A stretch of 64,000 nucleotides of DNA from Luteipulveratus halotolerans (lineage in GTDB: Bacteria > Actinomycetota > Actinomycetes > Actinomycetales > Dermatophilaceae): NCBI RefSeq assembly GCF_001247745.1, contig NZ_LAIR01000002.1, positions 372,001 through 436,000 of the forward strand. The letters run 5' to 3'. Each line of letters opens with the position of its first letter. Within the stretch, counting starts at the first letter, position 1. The notes beneath the pieces are model-generated. The model searched no databases. It was given only the letters and a program-made list of their open reading frames with translations, and had not been told where the DNA came from. The translations under genes were made by a program, and so were the position numbers. Positions 23,952 through 32,501 of the stretch are shown in pieces.

Positions 23952-25258
23952 CCGACCGACGCAGCGCGCGCCCGGCCGGCAGGACGACGTCCTCCGGCCG
24001 GGCCGCCGTCGAGGCGGTGTGGCGCATCGAGTCGGCGCGCATCGTCGCGACGCTCTCGCGCTACACCGGCGACTTCGCGCTGGCCGAGGACCTGGCGCAG
24101 GAGGCGCTGGCCGAGGCGCTCGTGACCTGGCCGCGCGACGGCGTACCGAAGGAGCCCGCCGGGTGGTTACTGACCTGCGGCAAGCGACGGGCCATCGACA
24201 CGTTCCGCCGCAACGCCACCCAGCGTGACCGCTACTCCACCCTCGCCCACGAGCTCGGTGAGGGGCAGGCGGCAGCCGGCGCACCGGCGTACGAACGGCA
24301 GGACGTCGAGGTGCTCGCCGACCCTGACCGCGTCGACGACGACGTGCTCGCCCTCATGCTGATCGCCTGCCACCCCGTGGTGTCGCGCGAGGCGAGCGTG
24401 GCGCTGACGCTGCGCGTCGTCGGTGGTCTGACCAGTGACGAGATCGCGCGCGCGTTCCTGGTGCCGGCTGCCACCGTGCAGGCGCGAATCACCAGGGCCA
24501 AGAAGGCGATTGCGGCCGAGCGGGTGGCGTTCGAGGTGCCCGAGCCGGGCGAGCGCCGCGAGCGACTCGGGCGTCTGCTGAGCGTGATCTACCTGATCTT
24601 CACCGAGGGCTCGTCCGCCACTGCCGGTGACGACGTCATCCGCCACGACCTGGCACGTGAGGGCATCCGCCTCGCGCGCGTGCTGACCCGGTTGATGCCC
24701 GACGAGGCCGAGGCGTACGGCCTGCTCGCGCTCCTGGAGCTGACGGCCGCGCGCTTCCCGGCTCGTGTCGACGAGGCCGGCGACCCCGTGCTGCTGGAGG
24801 ACCAGGACCGGCGCCGTTGGGACACCGCGGCCGTACGCCGGGGGCGGGCGGCGCTGGTGGCGGCGCAGCGGGTCGGGCGTGGGCTCGGGCCGTACGGCCT
24901 GCAGGCCGCGATCGCCGAGTGCCACGACATCGCACCGACCGCCGAGGCGACCGACTGGTCGCGCATCGTCGTGCTGTACGACGGTCTGCTGGCGCTCACG
25001 CCCTCGCCGGTCGTCGCCGTCAACCGGGCGGTCGCGGTGTCGATGGCTGACGGCCCGGCTGCAGCACTGCCGCTGGTCGACGAGCTCATCGCGGCCGAGG
25101 CCCTGCCGCACTCGCACCTGCTGCCGCTCGTGCGCGGCGAGCTGCTGCGTCGGCTCGGCCGCGCCGACGAGGCGCGTGTCGAGCTCGCGACCGCGGTCGA
25201 GCGCTGCCCGAGTGTGCGCGAGCGTCAGCTGCTGGAGGCGCGGCGCGACGCGCTCTAG
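23948..25258 (+). CDS. ECF42-type RNA polymerase sigma factor
   Basis: 436 residues. Sigma region 2 is at about 20-90 (ARIVATLSRYTGDFALAEDL through GWLLTCGKRRAIDTFRR), region 4 at about 130-190 (LTLRVVGGLTSDEIARAFLV and ARITRAKKAI), followed by a long C-terminal helical extension of about 230 residues with TPR-like repeats (DEAEAYGLLALLELTAAR; VVAVNRAVAVSMADGPAAAL). This extension is characteristic of ECF42 factors and is needed for activity in studied cases; there is no anti-sigma factor gene. GTG 23948 overlaps the DGPF gene. It ends sharing a CTAG with the convergent gene. Confidence 0.9.
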   Translation: MTDRRSARPAGRTTSSGRAAVEAVWRIESARIVATLSRYTGDFALAEDLAQEALAEALVTWPRDGVPKEPAGWLLTCGKRRAIDTFRRNATQRDRYSTLAHELGEGQAAAGAPAYERQDVEVLADPDRVDDDVLALMLIACHPVVSREASVALTLRVVGGLTSDEIARAFLVPAATVQARITRAKKAIAAERVAFEVPEPGERRERLGRLLSVIYLIFTEGSSATAGDDVIRHDLAREGIRLARVLTRLMPDEAEAYGLLALLELTAARFPARVDEAGDPVLLEDQDRRRWDTAAVRRGRAALVAAQRVGRGLGPYGLQAAIAECHDIAPTAEATDWSRIVVLYDGLLALTPSPVVAVNRAVAVSMADGPAAALPLVDELIAAEALPHSHLLPLVRGELLRRLGRADEARVELATAVERCPSVRERQLLEARRDAL

Positions 25259-26025
25259 GGCAGGAGCGCCTGGACCTTCTCGAACGCCTCGGGGCCGGCG
25301 GCCACCAGGAGGGCGCCGTGCATGTCGGCCGGGAGGTAGGGGCTCCCGTCGGTGTGCGCGACGTAGCCGCCGACCTCGCGTGTCAGCAGCGTGCCCGGCA
25401 CGTGGTCCCACGGCTTGGTGCGGCCGTAGACGATGTAGTCGGTGCCACCGGTGACCAGCTGCGGGTAGTCGACGCCGCAGCACACCCACGACAGGTCCAG
25501 CGGCGGCAGGTCGCCGAGCGAGGTGCCGACCTGCGAGCGCACCGAGGTGACACCGCGCAGGGAGTCGAGGGCGGGCGGCGTACGCAGGGTGAGCCGTTCG
25601 CCGTCGAGATAGGCGCCGGCCTGGTGCTCGGCGACGTAGGCGTGGCCGAGCTCGGGCTGCCAGATCCAGGCGCGCACGATCTCGCGGCCGTGGACCTCGC
25701 TGACCATCACCGCGTGGTCGGGGGAGCCGTGCACGAAGTTCTTGGTGCCGTCGACCGGGTCGACCGTGAACCAGTGGTCGGAGGAGGTCAGCTCGTCGAA
25801 CAGCCGGGGATGGGCCGATGCGGCCTCCTCGCCGAGGATCAGCGCATCGGGGTAGGCCTCGCGCAGGCGTCGGGTGATGATCTCCTCGGCCTCGTGGTCG
25901 GCGACGGTGACCAGGTCGCCGGGGTTCTTCTCCATCACCTCGCCCTCGGCGAGCCGGCGGAAGCGCGGCGTGATCACCTCGGCGGCGACCTCTTGCAGCA
26001 TGGCCAGGACGGCATCGGAGTCCAC
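25255..26025 (-). CDS. Inositol monophosphatase family protein
   Basis: 256 residues. LGEEAAS supplies a metal Glu, WFTVDPVDGTKNFVHG is the core IMPase motif with two metal Asp, and TKPWDHVPGTLLTREVGG matches the second motif. The family includes inositol-1-phosphatase, histidinol phosphatase (HisN) and fructose-1,6-bisphosphatase activities; the substrate cannot be decided. GTG 26025 is chosen because a CAGACT box lies 6 nt upstream and homologous residues begin there. Its stop codon shares CTAG with the convergent sigma factor gene. Confidence 0.87.
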   Translation of the reverse strand: MDSDAVLAMLQEVAAEVITPRFRRLAEGEVMEKNPGDLVTVADHEAEEIITRRLREAYPDALILGEEAASAHPRLFDELTSSDHWFTVDPVDGTKNFVHGSPDHAVMVSEVHGREIVRAWIWQPELGHAYVAEHQAGAYLDGERLTLRTPPALDSLRGVTSVRSQVGTSLGDLPPLDLSWVCCGVDYPQLVTGGTDYIVYGRTKPWDHVPGTLLTREVGGYVAHTDGSPYLPADMHGALLVAAGPEAFEKVQALLP

Positions 26026-26080
26026 GCGGCCAGTCTGCCCGAGCCCGTACGACGGTGCCGCTCGGCCCGGGCGATCTGCG

Positions 26081-26536
26081 TCACACGTGATCGTCGTCGG
26101 CGGCGGCGAGGGCCTTGGTGAGCAGGTGCTCGAGCTGGTCGCGCTCGGCTCGGGTGAGGGCCGCGAACAGGTCACCCGTCCCCTCGACGCGGGCCCGGTC
26201 CATCGACGCGCGCAGCCGGGAGCCCTTGGCGGTCAGGCCCAGCACGGTGGCGCGTCGGTCGGTGGGGCTCGGCGTGCGGCGTACGAGCCCGAGCTCCTCG
26301 AGCCGGTCGACGACCTCCGTGGTCGAGCGGGGTGCGATGCGCAGCCGCTCGGCGAGCCCGGACAGTCGTAGCTCGTCGTCGTGAGCCCGCTCGTGGTGGG
26401 CGATGACGCGGAACGCGCGGCCCTGGGCGGGCGACAGCCCGAACGGCTCGAGGGCGGTGAGCGAGCGACGGCGGATGAGCCGGGTGAGCTCGACCAGCAG
26501 GGAACCGAGGTCGCGGTCGGGCTGGTCGGCAGGCAT
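26081..26536 (-). CDS. MarR family transcriptional regulator
   Basis: 151 residues. GLSPAQGRAFRVIAHHERAH leads to the helix-turn-helix LRLSGLAERLRIAPRSTTEV and the wing LGLVRRTPSPTDRRATVLGL. It is divergent from a multidrug-type ABC exporter and its promoter box TAGGAT (7 nt before ATG) sits beside two palindromes, so it is likely an autorepressor and a repressor of the exporter, relieved by a transported compound. Confidence 0.9.
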   Translation of the reverse strand: MPADQPDRDLGSLLVELTRLIRRRSLTALEPFGLSPAQGRAFRVIAHHERAHDDELRLSGLAERLRIAPRSTTEVVDRLEELGLVRRTPSPTDRRATVLGLTAKGSRLRASMDRARVEGTGDLFAALTRAERDQLEHLLTKALAAADDDHV

Positions 26537-26543
26537 GGGAATG

Positions 26544-26549
26544 ATCCTA
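26544..26549 (-). promoter_or_regulatory. -10 box for leaderless marR
   Basis: On the minus strand TAGGAT, 7 nt, ATG 26536. Confidence 0.55.
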
Positions 26550-26552
26550 CCG

Positions 26553-26586
26553 ATCCTGTGGTTACAGGATAGTGAGGTAACCTCAC
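26553..26586. promoter_or_regulatory. Two palindromic operators between marR and the ABC exporter
   Basis: ATCCTGT-GGTT-ACAGGAT (26553-26570) and GTGAGGT-A-ACCTCAC (26572-26586) are perfect 7-bp inverted repeats lying one bp apart in the 82-bp divergent region, next to the marR -10. They differ in sequence, so one may be a regulator site and the other a promoter or second regulator site. Confidence 0.6.
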
Positions 26587-26618
26587 AAAGACTTTCTGAT
26601 CGACGAAAGGGGATGCGT

Positions 26619-28490
26619 ATGACCGCCCCCATGCACGAAGGAGTGCGCGGCGGCCGCGGGGGAGCGGGCGTCGGTGCACGCAAGGACCCGCTCGACCAGC
26701 GCCAGCTGCAGGAGCACCCCGTCAGCCTGCGGCGCATCGGCGCCCTGTTCGGCCCGTACCGCGGCCGCCTGGCCGTCGTCACCGGCCTCATCGTCGCCAC
26801 GTCGCTCGTCGGCCTGGCCAACCCGTTCATCACCAAGCACCTCATCGACGACGCGATCCCGCACCAGGACGTCGGCCTGCTGGTCACCCTGGTCGCGCTG
26901 ATGCTCGCCATCACCGTCGTCACCGCCGTGCTCGGCGTCGTGCAGACCTGGCTCGCCACCGTGATCGGCCAGCGGATCATGCACCGGCTGCGCACCGACG
27001 TGTTCACCCACCTGCAGCGCATGCCGCTCGCGTTCTTCACCCGTACGCGCGGTGGCGAGCTGCAGTCGCGACTCACCAACGACATCAACGGTATGCAGTC
27101 GGTCGTGACCTCCTCGGCCACGTCGATCGCCTCCAACGTCACGACTGCGGTCGGTACGGCGGTCGCGATGGTCGCGCTGTCCTGGCGCCTGTCCCTGCTC
27201 AGCCTCATCGTGCTGCCGCCGGCGATCTACCTGACGCGTCGCGTCGCGCGCATGCGGCGTACGGTCACGGCTCGCGCCCAGCGCGCGCTCGCCGACCTGC
27301 AGACCCAGATCGAGGAGTCGCTGTCGATCAGCGGCGTCCAGCTGAGCAAGACGCTGGCCTCGGGCCCGCAGCTGTCGCAACGGTTCTCGGACACCTCGCT
27401 CCAGCTGACCGACCTCGAGGTGCAGTCGCAGCTCGCCGGTCGGTGGCGGATGGCGTCGATGTCGGTGATCTTCGCGGCGATCCCGGCGATGATCTACCTG
27501 GCTGCGGGGCTGCCGGCCACGAGCGGTGGCATGACGATCGGCACGCTGGTCGCGTTCACCGGTCTGCAGGCCGCGCTGTTCCGTCCGCTGATGGGCGTGC
27601 TCAACGTCGGAGTCCAGGTCACCAGTTCGATGGCGCTGTTCAGCCGTATCTTCGAGTACCTCGACATGACCGTCGAGGTCGCCGACCCCGAGTCGCCGAT
27701 CACGTTGTCGCGCAACGACGTTCGTGGTCACCTCACCCTCGACGACGTGTCGTTCCGGTACGCCGACGCCGACCGTGACGCTCTGTCGCACGTCTCCCTC
27801 GAGGTACCCGCAGGAAGCCATGTCGCTCTCGTCGGCGCGACCGGCTCGGGCAAGTCGACGCTGGCCGGCCTGGTGTCGCGGCTGATGGACCCGACCGCGG
27901 GCGTCGTACGGATCGACGGTCACGACGTGCGCGACCTGCGCCTCTCGACCGTGGCCGAGCTCGTCGGTGTGGTCAGCCAGGAGACCTACCTGCTGCACAC
28001 CACCATCCGCGAGAACCTGCGCTACGCCCGGCCTGATGCGACCGACGCCGACATCGAGCGAGCCGCCCGCGCGGCCCAGGTGCACGACCTGATCGTCGAC
28101 CTGCCTGATGGGTACGACACGGTCGTGGGTGCGCGCGGGTACCGGTTCTCCGGGGGCGAGAAGCAGCGAATCGCGTTGGCGCGCACCATCCTTCGCGATC
28201 CGAAGGTGCTCGTGCTCGACGAGGCGACCAGCGCGCTCGACAACCGCACCGAGCGGGCTGTCCAGGACGCGCTCGACGCCCTCAGCCACGGGCGTACGAC
28301 GCTCACCATCGCCCACCGCCTCTCGACCGTGCGCGACGCGGACGTCATCGTCGTGCTCGACCACGGCCGAGCGGTCGAGGTGGGTTCGCACGAGTCGCTG
28401 ATGGCCCGCGATGGTCGCTACGCCGCACTGGTCGCGGCCCAGGGAGAGGTGACGGACCGGGAGGCCGAGCCGACCGGCGTACCCGCCTGA
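26619..28490 (+). CDS. ABC exporter with fused membrane and ATPase domains
   Basis: 623 residues, type-IV half-transporter (MsbA/LmrA-like). Six membrane helices span about 55-335. The ATPase has Walker A GATGSGKS at 406-413, Q-loop VSQETYLLHTTIRENL, signature FSGGEKQR with S511, Walker B VLVLDEATSALD with D534 and H-loop AHRLSTV. It should act as a homodimer exporting drugs or lipids. ATG 26619 is preferred to 26613 because GAAAGGGG then has normal spacing. Divergent from its probable MarR repressor. Confidence 0.92.
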   Translation: MTAPMHEGVRGGRGGAGVGARKDPLDQRQLQEHPVSLRRIGALFGPYRGRLAVVTGLIVATSLVGLANPFITKHLIDDAIPHQDVGLLVTLVALMLAITVVTAVLGVVQTWLATVIGQRIMHRLRTDVFTHLQRMPLAFFTRTRGGELQSRLTNDINGMQSVVTSSATSIASNVTTAVGTAVAMVALSWRLSLLSLIVLPPAIYLTRRVARMRRTVTARAQRALADLQTQIEESLSISGVQLSKTLASGPQLSQRFSDTSLQLTDLEVQSQLAGRWRMASMSVIFAAIPAMIYLAAGLPATSGGMTIGTLVAFTGLQAALFRPLMGVLNVGVQVTSSMALFSRIFEYLDMTVEVADPESPITLSRNDVRGHLTLDDVSFRYADADRDALSHVSLEVPAGSHVALVGATGSGKSTLAGLVSRLMDPTAGVVRIDGHDVRDLRLSTVAELVGVVSQETYLLHTTIRENLRYARPDATDADIERAARAAQVHDLIVDLPDGYDTVVGARGYRFSGGEKQRIALARTILRDPKVLVLDEATSALDNRTERAVQDALDALSHGRTTLTIAHRLSTVRDADVIVVLDHGRAVEVGSHESLMARDGRYAALVAAQGEVTDREAEPTGVPA

Positions 28491-28513
28491 CCTCTCGGCC
28501 ATGCCTGGTCGAG

Positions 28514-28951
28514 TCAGGGCGTCACGCAGAACTCGTTGCCCTCGGGGTCGGTCATCACGTGCCAGGTGAACGGCCCCTGGCTGCGGGTGTCGACGTACGC
28601 CGCACCGCGCGCCTCGAGCGTCTCGCGGGCGGTCGCGAAGTCGTCACCCATCCGCACGTCCCAGTGCAGGCGGTTCTTGACGGTCTTGGCCTCGGGCACG
28701 TCCTGGAACAGGATGCGCAGCCGGTCGGGACGTTCGACCTGGTCGGCGGGGCAGATCGCTGCGGCGCCGCGCCACACCAGCTGCCCGCCGTGGGTCGTGG
28801 TGTCGGCCTCGGTGGCGCGGCCCTGCTCGATCATCGACCGGATGAACGCCGGGTCGCTGGGCTCGACGACCCAGTCCAGGGTGTCGGCCCACCAGTCGGC
28901 CAGCGTGTGTGCGTCGCGGGTGTCCATGACGATCTGGATGCGATGGCTCAT
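28514..28951 (-). CDS. VOC family (glyoxalase-like) protein
   Basis: 145 residues. RIQIVMDTRDAHTLADWWAD starts the first beta-alpha-beta-beta-beta unit; the second ends with WHVMTDPEGNEFCVTP, the typical VOC finish. It belongs to the glyoxalase-like domain group that lacks a clear metal triad; the H-x-x-T-D-P-E-G-N-E segment offers a C-terminal Glu. Substrate unknown. It is convergent with the ABC exporter, 23 bp apart. Confidence 0.82.
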   Translation of the reverse strand: MSHRIQIVMDTRDAHTLADWWADTLDWVVEPSDPAFIRSMIEQGRATEADTTTHGGQLVWRGAAAICPADQVERPDRLRILFQDVPEAKTVKNRLHWDVRMGDDFATARETLEARGAAYVDTRSQGPFTWHVMTDPEGNEFCVTP

Positions 28952-29009
28952 AAAGGCCAGCCTGCTCGGTCAAGCGGACCGGACGCGTCCGCTTCCTTCC
29001 TGGCTTGCA

Positions 29010-29107
29010 CTATCGGCGAGCCGGGGTGGGGCGGGTGGCTCGCCAGGACAGCGCAGCCGCCGCGAGGAGGGCGACGCCCTCGACCACGAGCGTGATGCCT
29101 GGACGGG
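29010..29107 (-). pseudogene. C-terminal remnant of a membrane protein
   Basis: Read on the minus strand, this stretch encodes PGITLVVEGVALLAAAALSW followed by RATRPTPARR and a TAG: one hydrophobic helix and a basic tail, like the end of a multi-pass transporter. Nothing coding precedes it, because the opposite-strand MmyB-like fragment begins at once. I read it as the surviving end of a transporter gene lost by deletion. The family cannot be named from one helix. Confidence 0.35.
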
Positions 29108-29668
29108 ATGTCGGGTCTGCCGGCGAGCGTCGTGAGCGCGAGGTACGACCTGCTCGCCCACAACGACGCGTACGAGCGCCTCTTCCCCCGCTGCCGCAGG
29201 ACCGACGCCGAGGGGCGGCAGCGCAACATCCTGTGGGAGATCTTCACCCTCCAGGAGTGCTGCAACCCGTTCGTCACGCGCGCCGACGAGGTGGGGCGGA
29301 TGGTCGCCTACCTGCGGGCCGCGTACGGCAAGAACGTCGACGACCCCGAGTGGCACGCGTTCATCGACCGGATGTGCCGGGCGAGTGATGAGTTCACGCG
29401 CATGTGGGAGCGCAACGACGTCGCGACGCCTGCGCTGCGCATCCGTACGGTCCGGCACCCGGCCGTCGGCGACATCGACCTGACGATGACCGGTCTGGCG
29501 CTGCCGGCGCCGGCGGGGGCGTGGGTGCAGGTGTTCACCCCGAGCGGCGAGCAGGCCGCGGGCCGGCTGCGCCGCCTGCTGACCATGCCTTCCGAGCAGC
29601 GTCTGGCGCCCGTCGACGCCCACGTCGACCAGCACCGACGCGAGCGCGCGGCCGCCGCGAGCGCCTGA
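29108..29668 (+). pseudogene. MmyB-like ligand-binding domain without HTH (truncated regulator)
   Basis: 186 residues fit the MmyB-like ligand-binding domain that normally follows an N-terminal XRE helix-turn-helix: LPASVVSARYDLLAHNDAYERLF is its opening (PA-V--R-D-LA-N-A), then NILWEIFT, FVTRADEVGRMVAYLRA, DDPEWHAFIDRM, RHPAVGDIDLTMTGLALP and VQVFTPSGEQ. The DNA-binding half, about 85 residues, is missing; a stop lies 15 bp upstream in frame and no HTH-like frame is nearby. No Shine-Dalgarno or -10 box is seen. It is therefore probably a gene remnant. Confidence 0.6.
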
Positions 29669-29704
29669 CCCGCGCGGGGCGTCGACCCGACATAGGGTGT
29701 GGGC

Positions 29705-30319
29705 GTGACGATGCCCACCCGCCTGCTCGTGGCCCGTCACGGCGACGCCGAGTACGCCGTGCACGGCGTGCTCAGCGACGACGGCGGCTGGTTGACGGCG
29801 ACCGGTCGCGCGCAGGCCACCGGCCTCGCCGGCGCGCTCGCCGACCGTGGCATCAGCGCGGTCTACACCAGCCACATGCAGCGTTCGGTGCAGACCGGCT
29901 CGATCGCCGCAGCCATGCTGCGGGTGCCCGAGCTCGCGGTCGACGGCCTGCAGGAGTACGCCGTCGGCGACCTCGCCGGCGTGCCCTACAACGACCCGCG
30001 GGCGCAGCGGGTGTTCAACGCCTGGCTCTCGGGCAACCTCGACGTCGGCATCCCCGGCGGTGAGAACGGCCACCAGGTCGTGGCGCGGGTGCGCGAGGCG
30101 CTCGACCGCATCGCCGACGCCCACCCCGGCGAGACGGTCCTCGCCTTCAGCCATGGTGGGGTCATGTCGTTGGTGATCCCGCGGCTGTCCGACAACGTCC
30201 GCGACGACCTCGCGGCCCAGCGTTTCCTGCCCAACTGCGTCCCTGCCGAGGTCGACGTCAGCCGTGACCGCTGGCAGGTCGTCACGTGGCCGGGCACCAC
30301 CGACAAGTCGACGGTCTGA
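29705..30319 (+). CDS. Histidine phosphatase family protein
   Basis: 204 residues. LLVARHGDAEYAVHGVLSDD contains the RHG motif, VYTSHMQRSVQT the second Arg and LAFSHGGVMSL the second His. GTG 29705 follows TAGGGT by 6 nt. The charged insertion EYAVGDLAGVPYNDPRAQRV matches an actinobacterial subgroup of unknown substrate. It lies 9 bp upstream of a membrane protein gene on the same strand and may share its transcript. Confidence 0.88.
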   Translation: MTMPTRLLVARHGDAEYAVHGVLSDDGGWLTATGRAQATGLAGALADRGISAVYTSHMQRSVQTGSIAAAMLRVPELAVDGLQEYAVGDLAGVPYNDPRAQRVFNAWLSGNLDVGIPGGENGHQVVARVREALDRIADAHPGETVLAFSHGGVMSLVIPRLSDNVRDDLAAQRFLPNCVPAEVDVSRDRWQVVTWPGTTDKSTV

Positions 30320-30328
30320 GGGGCTGGC

Positions 30329-31021
30329 ATGCGACGACAGGGCCTGAAACGCACCATCATCGGAGCGCTCATGGCGTTCCTGATCGCGCCCGGCATCTTC
30401 GTGCTCGCGATCATCCTCGGCGTGCGCTGGGCCGGCGAGGCCATCGACGACGCCGACCGGCTCTCGCCGGGTGAGTCGATCACGATGCAGGCCGGCGACG
30501 AGGTGACCCTCTACGTGCTGTCCGGCACGTCCTCCGGCGGCGACGGGTTCGACCAGGACAGCACCTCGATCCCTGACGTCATCTGCACCGCGACCGGGCC
30601 CGACGGTCAGCCCGTCGACCTCACCACGTCCACGGGCAGCTCGGTCACCCGTGACAACGAGCGCTGGCAGGAGGGCTACGAGCTGCACGCCGACACCGCC
30701 GGCGCCTACACCGTCCGCTGCGGCGACTCCGAGGTACTCGCGATGGACAGCGACTTCGCGAGCAACCTCGGCAAGCGCCTCGGCGGCACCGTGCTGCTGG
30801 CGTTCGTGGTGCCGTTCCTCGTCGGTGTCACCGGCCTGGGCCTGTTCATCTGGGGCCTGGTCAAGCTCAGCTCGTCCAAGAAGGCCGCCCAGACCTACGC
30901 ACCGGGTCCCTACCCGGCGTACGGCCAGCCCTACGGCCCCGGCCAGCCGCCGTACCAGCAGCAGCCTCCGCCGTACGACGGTCAGCAGCCACCGCAGGGC
31001 CCCTACGGTCCGCAGCGGTGA
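30329..31021 (+). CDS. Membrane protein with Pro/Gln/Tyr-rich tail
   Basis: 230 residues. One membrane helix near the N-terminus (AFLIAPGIFVLAIILGVRW), an extracytoplasmic domain of about 115 residues with two cysteines (DVICTATG, TVRCGDSE) that could form a disulfide, a second helix (GTVLLAFVVPFLVGVTGLGL), and a cytoplasmic tail of PYG/QPP repeats. The domain resembles the beta-sandwich of small actinobacterial envelope proteins but I cannot name it. It overlaps the HAD gene by 4 bp. Confidence 0.7.
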   Translation: MRRQGLKRTIIGALMAFLIAPGIFVLAIILGVRWAGEAIDDADRLSPGESITMQAGDEVTLYVLSGTSSGGDGFDQDSTSIPDVICTATGPDGQPVDLTTSTGSSVTRDNERWQEGYELHADTAGAYTVRCGDSEVLAMDSDFASNLGKRLGGTVLLAFVVPFLVGVTGLGLFIWGLVKLSSSKKAAQTYAPGPYPAYGQPYGPGQPPYQQQPPPYDGQQPPQGPYGPQR

Positions 31022-31632
31022 CGGCGCTCGTCGTCGGGTTCGACCTCGACATGACCCTGGTCGACTCGCGCGCGGGCATCGTCGCGTGCATGCACCACGC
31101 GCTCGCGCTGCACGGTGGCTGCGCGACCGACGCCGACCTGTGGCCGCTCATCGGTGCGCCGCTGCACGACAACCTGGCGCAGTTCCTGCCGGCCGATCAG
31201 GTCGATGCCGCCGCGGCCGACTACCGCGCGGCCTACCTCACCGACGCCGTGCCCATCACGACCGCGATGCCCGGCGCGGCCGACCTGATCGCCGCCATTC
31301 ACCGACGCGGCGGCCGGGTGGTGGTCGTCAGCGCCAAGGTCGAGCCCGCGATCCACGCTGTGCTCGACCACGTCGGCCTGCGGCCGGACGAGGTCGTGGG
31401 CAGCCTGTTCGCCGAGGGCAAGGCGACCGCACTGGTCGAGCACGGCGCCACCGCCTACGTTGGCGACCACGCAGGCGACATGCGCGCGGCACGCGCCGCC
31501 GGCATCCCGGGCATCGGTGTCACCACCGGACCGCACGACGGGGCCACGTTGCGGGCGGCCGGTGCGAGCGCGGTCGTCTCATCGCTCGACCAGGTCCTCC
31601 CTGCGGTCGAGCAGCAGGCTCAGGAGTCGTAG
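31018..31632 (+). CDS. HAD family hydrolase, phosphoglycolate phosphatase-like
   Basis: 204 residues. Motif I FDLDMTLVDSRAG has the nucleophile Asp, motif II VVVVSAK (Ser in place of Thr/Ser), Lys in the EGKATALVE region, and motif IV AYVGDHAGDMRAARAAG. A C1 cap separates motifs I and II. Phosphoglycolate or a similar small phosphate ester is the family substrate. GTG 31018 overlaps the previous stop; the 3' end overlaps the convergent metallophosphatase by 13 bp. Confidence 0.88.
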   Translation: MTALVVGFDLDMTLVDSRAGIVACMHHALALHGGCATDADLWPLIGAPLHDNLAQFLPADQVDAAAADYRAAYLTDAVPITTAMPGAADLIAAIHRRGGRVVVVSAKVEPAIHAVLDHVGLRPDEVVGSLFAEGKATALVEHGATAYVGDHAGDMRAARAAGIPGIGVTTGPHDGATLRAAGASAVVSSLDQVLPAVEQQAQES

Positions 31633-32429
31633 GGCAAGGGCACGACCAGGCAGGGCCCGCCTTCGTAGAGCCCGCCGTCGACACCGAGCGCCCGCCCTCC
31701 GGCGTACGACAGCGGCCCGGTGACCGCCGGCGCGTCGACGCCGAGCCACGCCGCGATGATCGTGTGGCCGTGCACGATCTGCCGACCCCCGAACGTCGAC
31801 AGCATCAGCTCGGCCTGGTCGACGCCGTCCTCGTCGTGGTGAAAGCTGCCGCGCGCGGTGAGGTTGCGCCACAGGTCGAACCACAGCTCCAGGTCGGGCT
31901 CGTCGGCGGTGAGACGCTCGGTGACGACGGCGTTGACGTCCTCGATCGTGCGCCCCCACTCCAGGTAGCGGACGGTGTCGGAGTGCACCAGCAGGTGGTC
32001 GCCGGCGCGCGCCATCGCCGGACGCGTCGTGAGCCAGGCGAGGTGCTCGTCGGTGAGGGCGTCCTGGTCGGACTGCTGGCCGCCGTTGCGCAGCCAGCTC
32101 AGCCCGAAGCTGTGGACGCCGGCGGCATCGGCCGCGTTGCCGAACTGGTGGTAGCCGAGCAGCAGCACCTCGTGGTTGCCGAGCACGGCGTCGACCCGGC
32201 CGACGGACTCACGGGCCTGGCGCTGCAGGCGCATCACGTCGTCGATGACGCCGACGCCGTCGGGACCGCGGTCGACGAAGTCGCCGAGGAACCACACGTC
32301 GGCGTCCACGCCGGACCAGTCACCGGCCGCGTCGACGAGACCGGCCTGCTGGAGGGCGTCCCGCAGCTCGGCGCGGTGACCGTGGATGTCGCCGACGACG
32401 TACAGGGGACGGGTCTCGTCGATGGGCAC
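31620..32429 (-). CDS. Metallophosphoesterase, Ser/Thr phosphatase (PrpE/ApaH-like)
   Basis: 269 residues. YVVGDIHGHRAELRDAL, WFLGDFVDRGPDGVGVI, VDAVLGNHEVLLLG, LLVHSDT and IVHGHTI are the five phosphoprotein-phosphatase-type metal motifs in order. The family covers protein phosphatases and diadenosine tetraphosphatases. It ends inside the HAD gene on the other strand (13 bp overlap), so both 3' ends are packed without a terminator. Confidence 0.88.
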   Translation of the reverse strand: MPIDETRPLYVVGDIHGHRAELRDALQQAGLVDAAGDWSGVDADVWFLGDFVDRGPDGVGVIDDVMRLQRQARESVGRVDAVLGNHEVLLLGYHQFGNAADAAGVHSFGLSWLRNGGQQSDQDALTDEHLAWLTTRPAMARAGDHLLVHSDTVRYLEWGRTIEDVNAVVTERLTADEPDLELWFDLWRNLTARGSFHHDEDGVDQAELMLSTFGGRQIVHGHTIIAAWLGVDAPAVTGPLSYAGGRALGVDGGLYEGGPCLVVPLPYDS

Positions 32430-32501
32430 CGGAAAACTCTACGACCTGGGGAAACGCCGCTCACCTGGTGCGATGGATTTCGGCGCGGGTGTATGAGCCG
32501 A

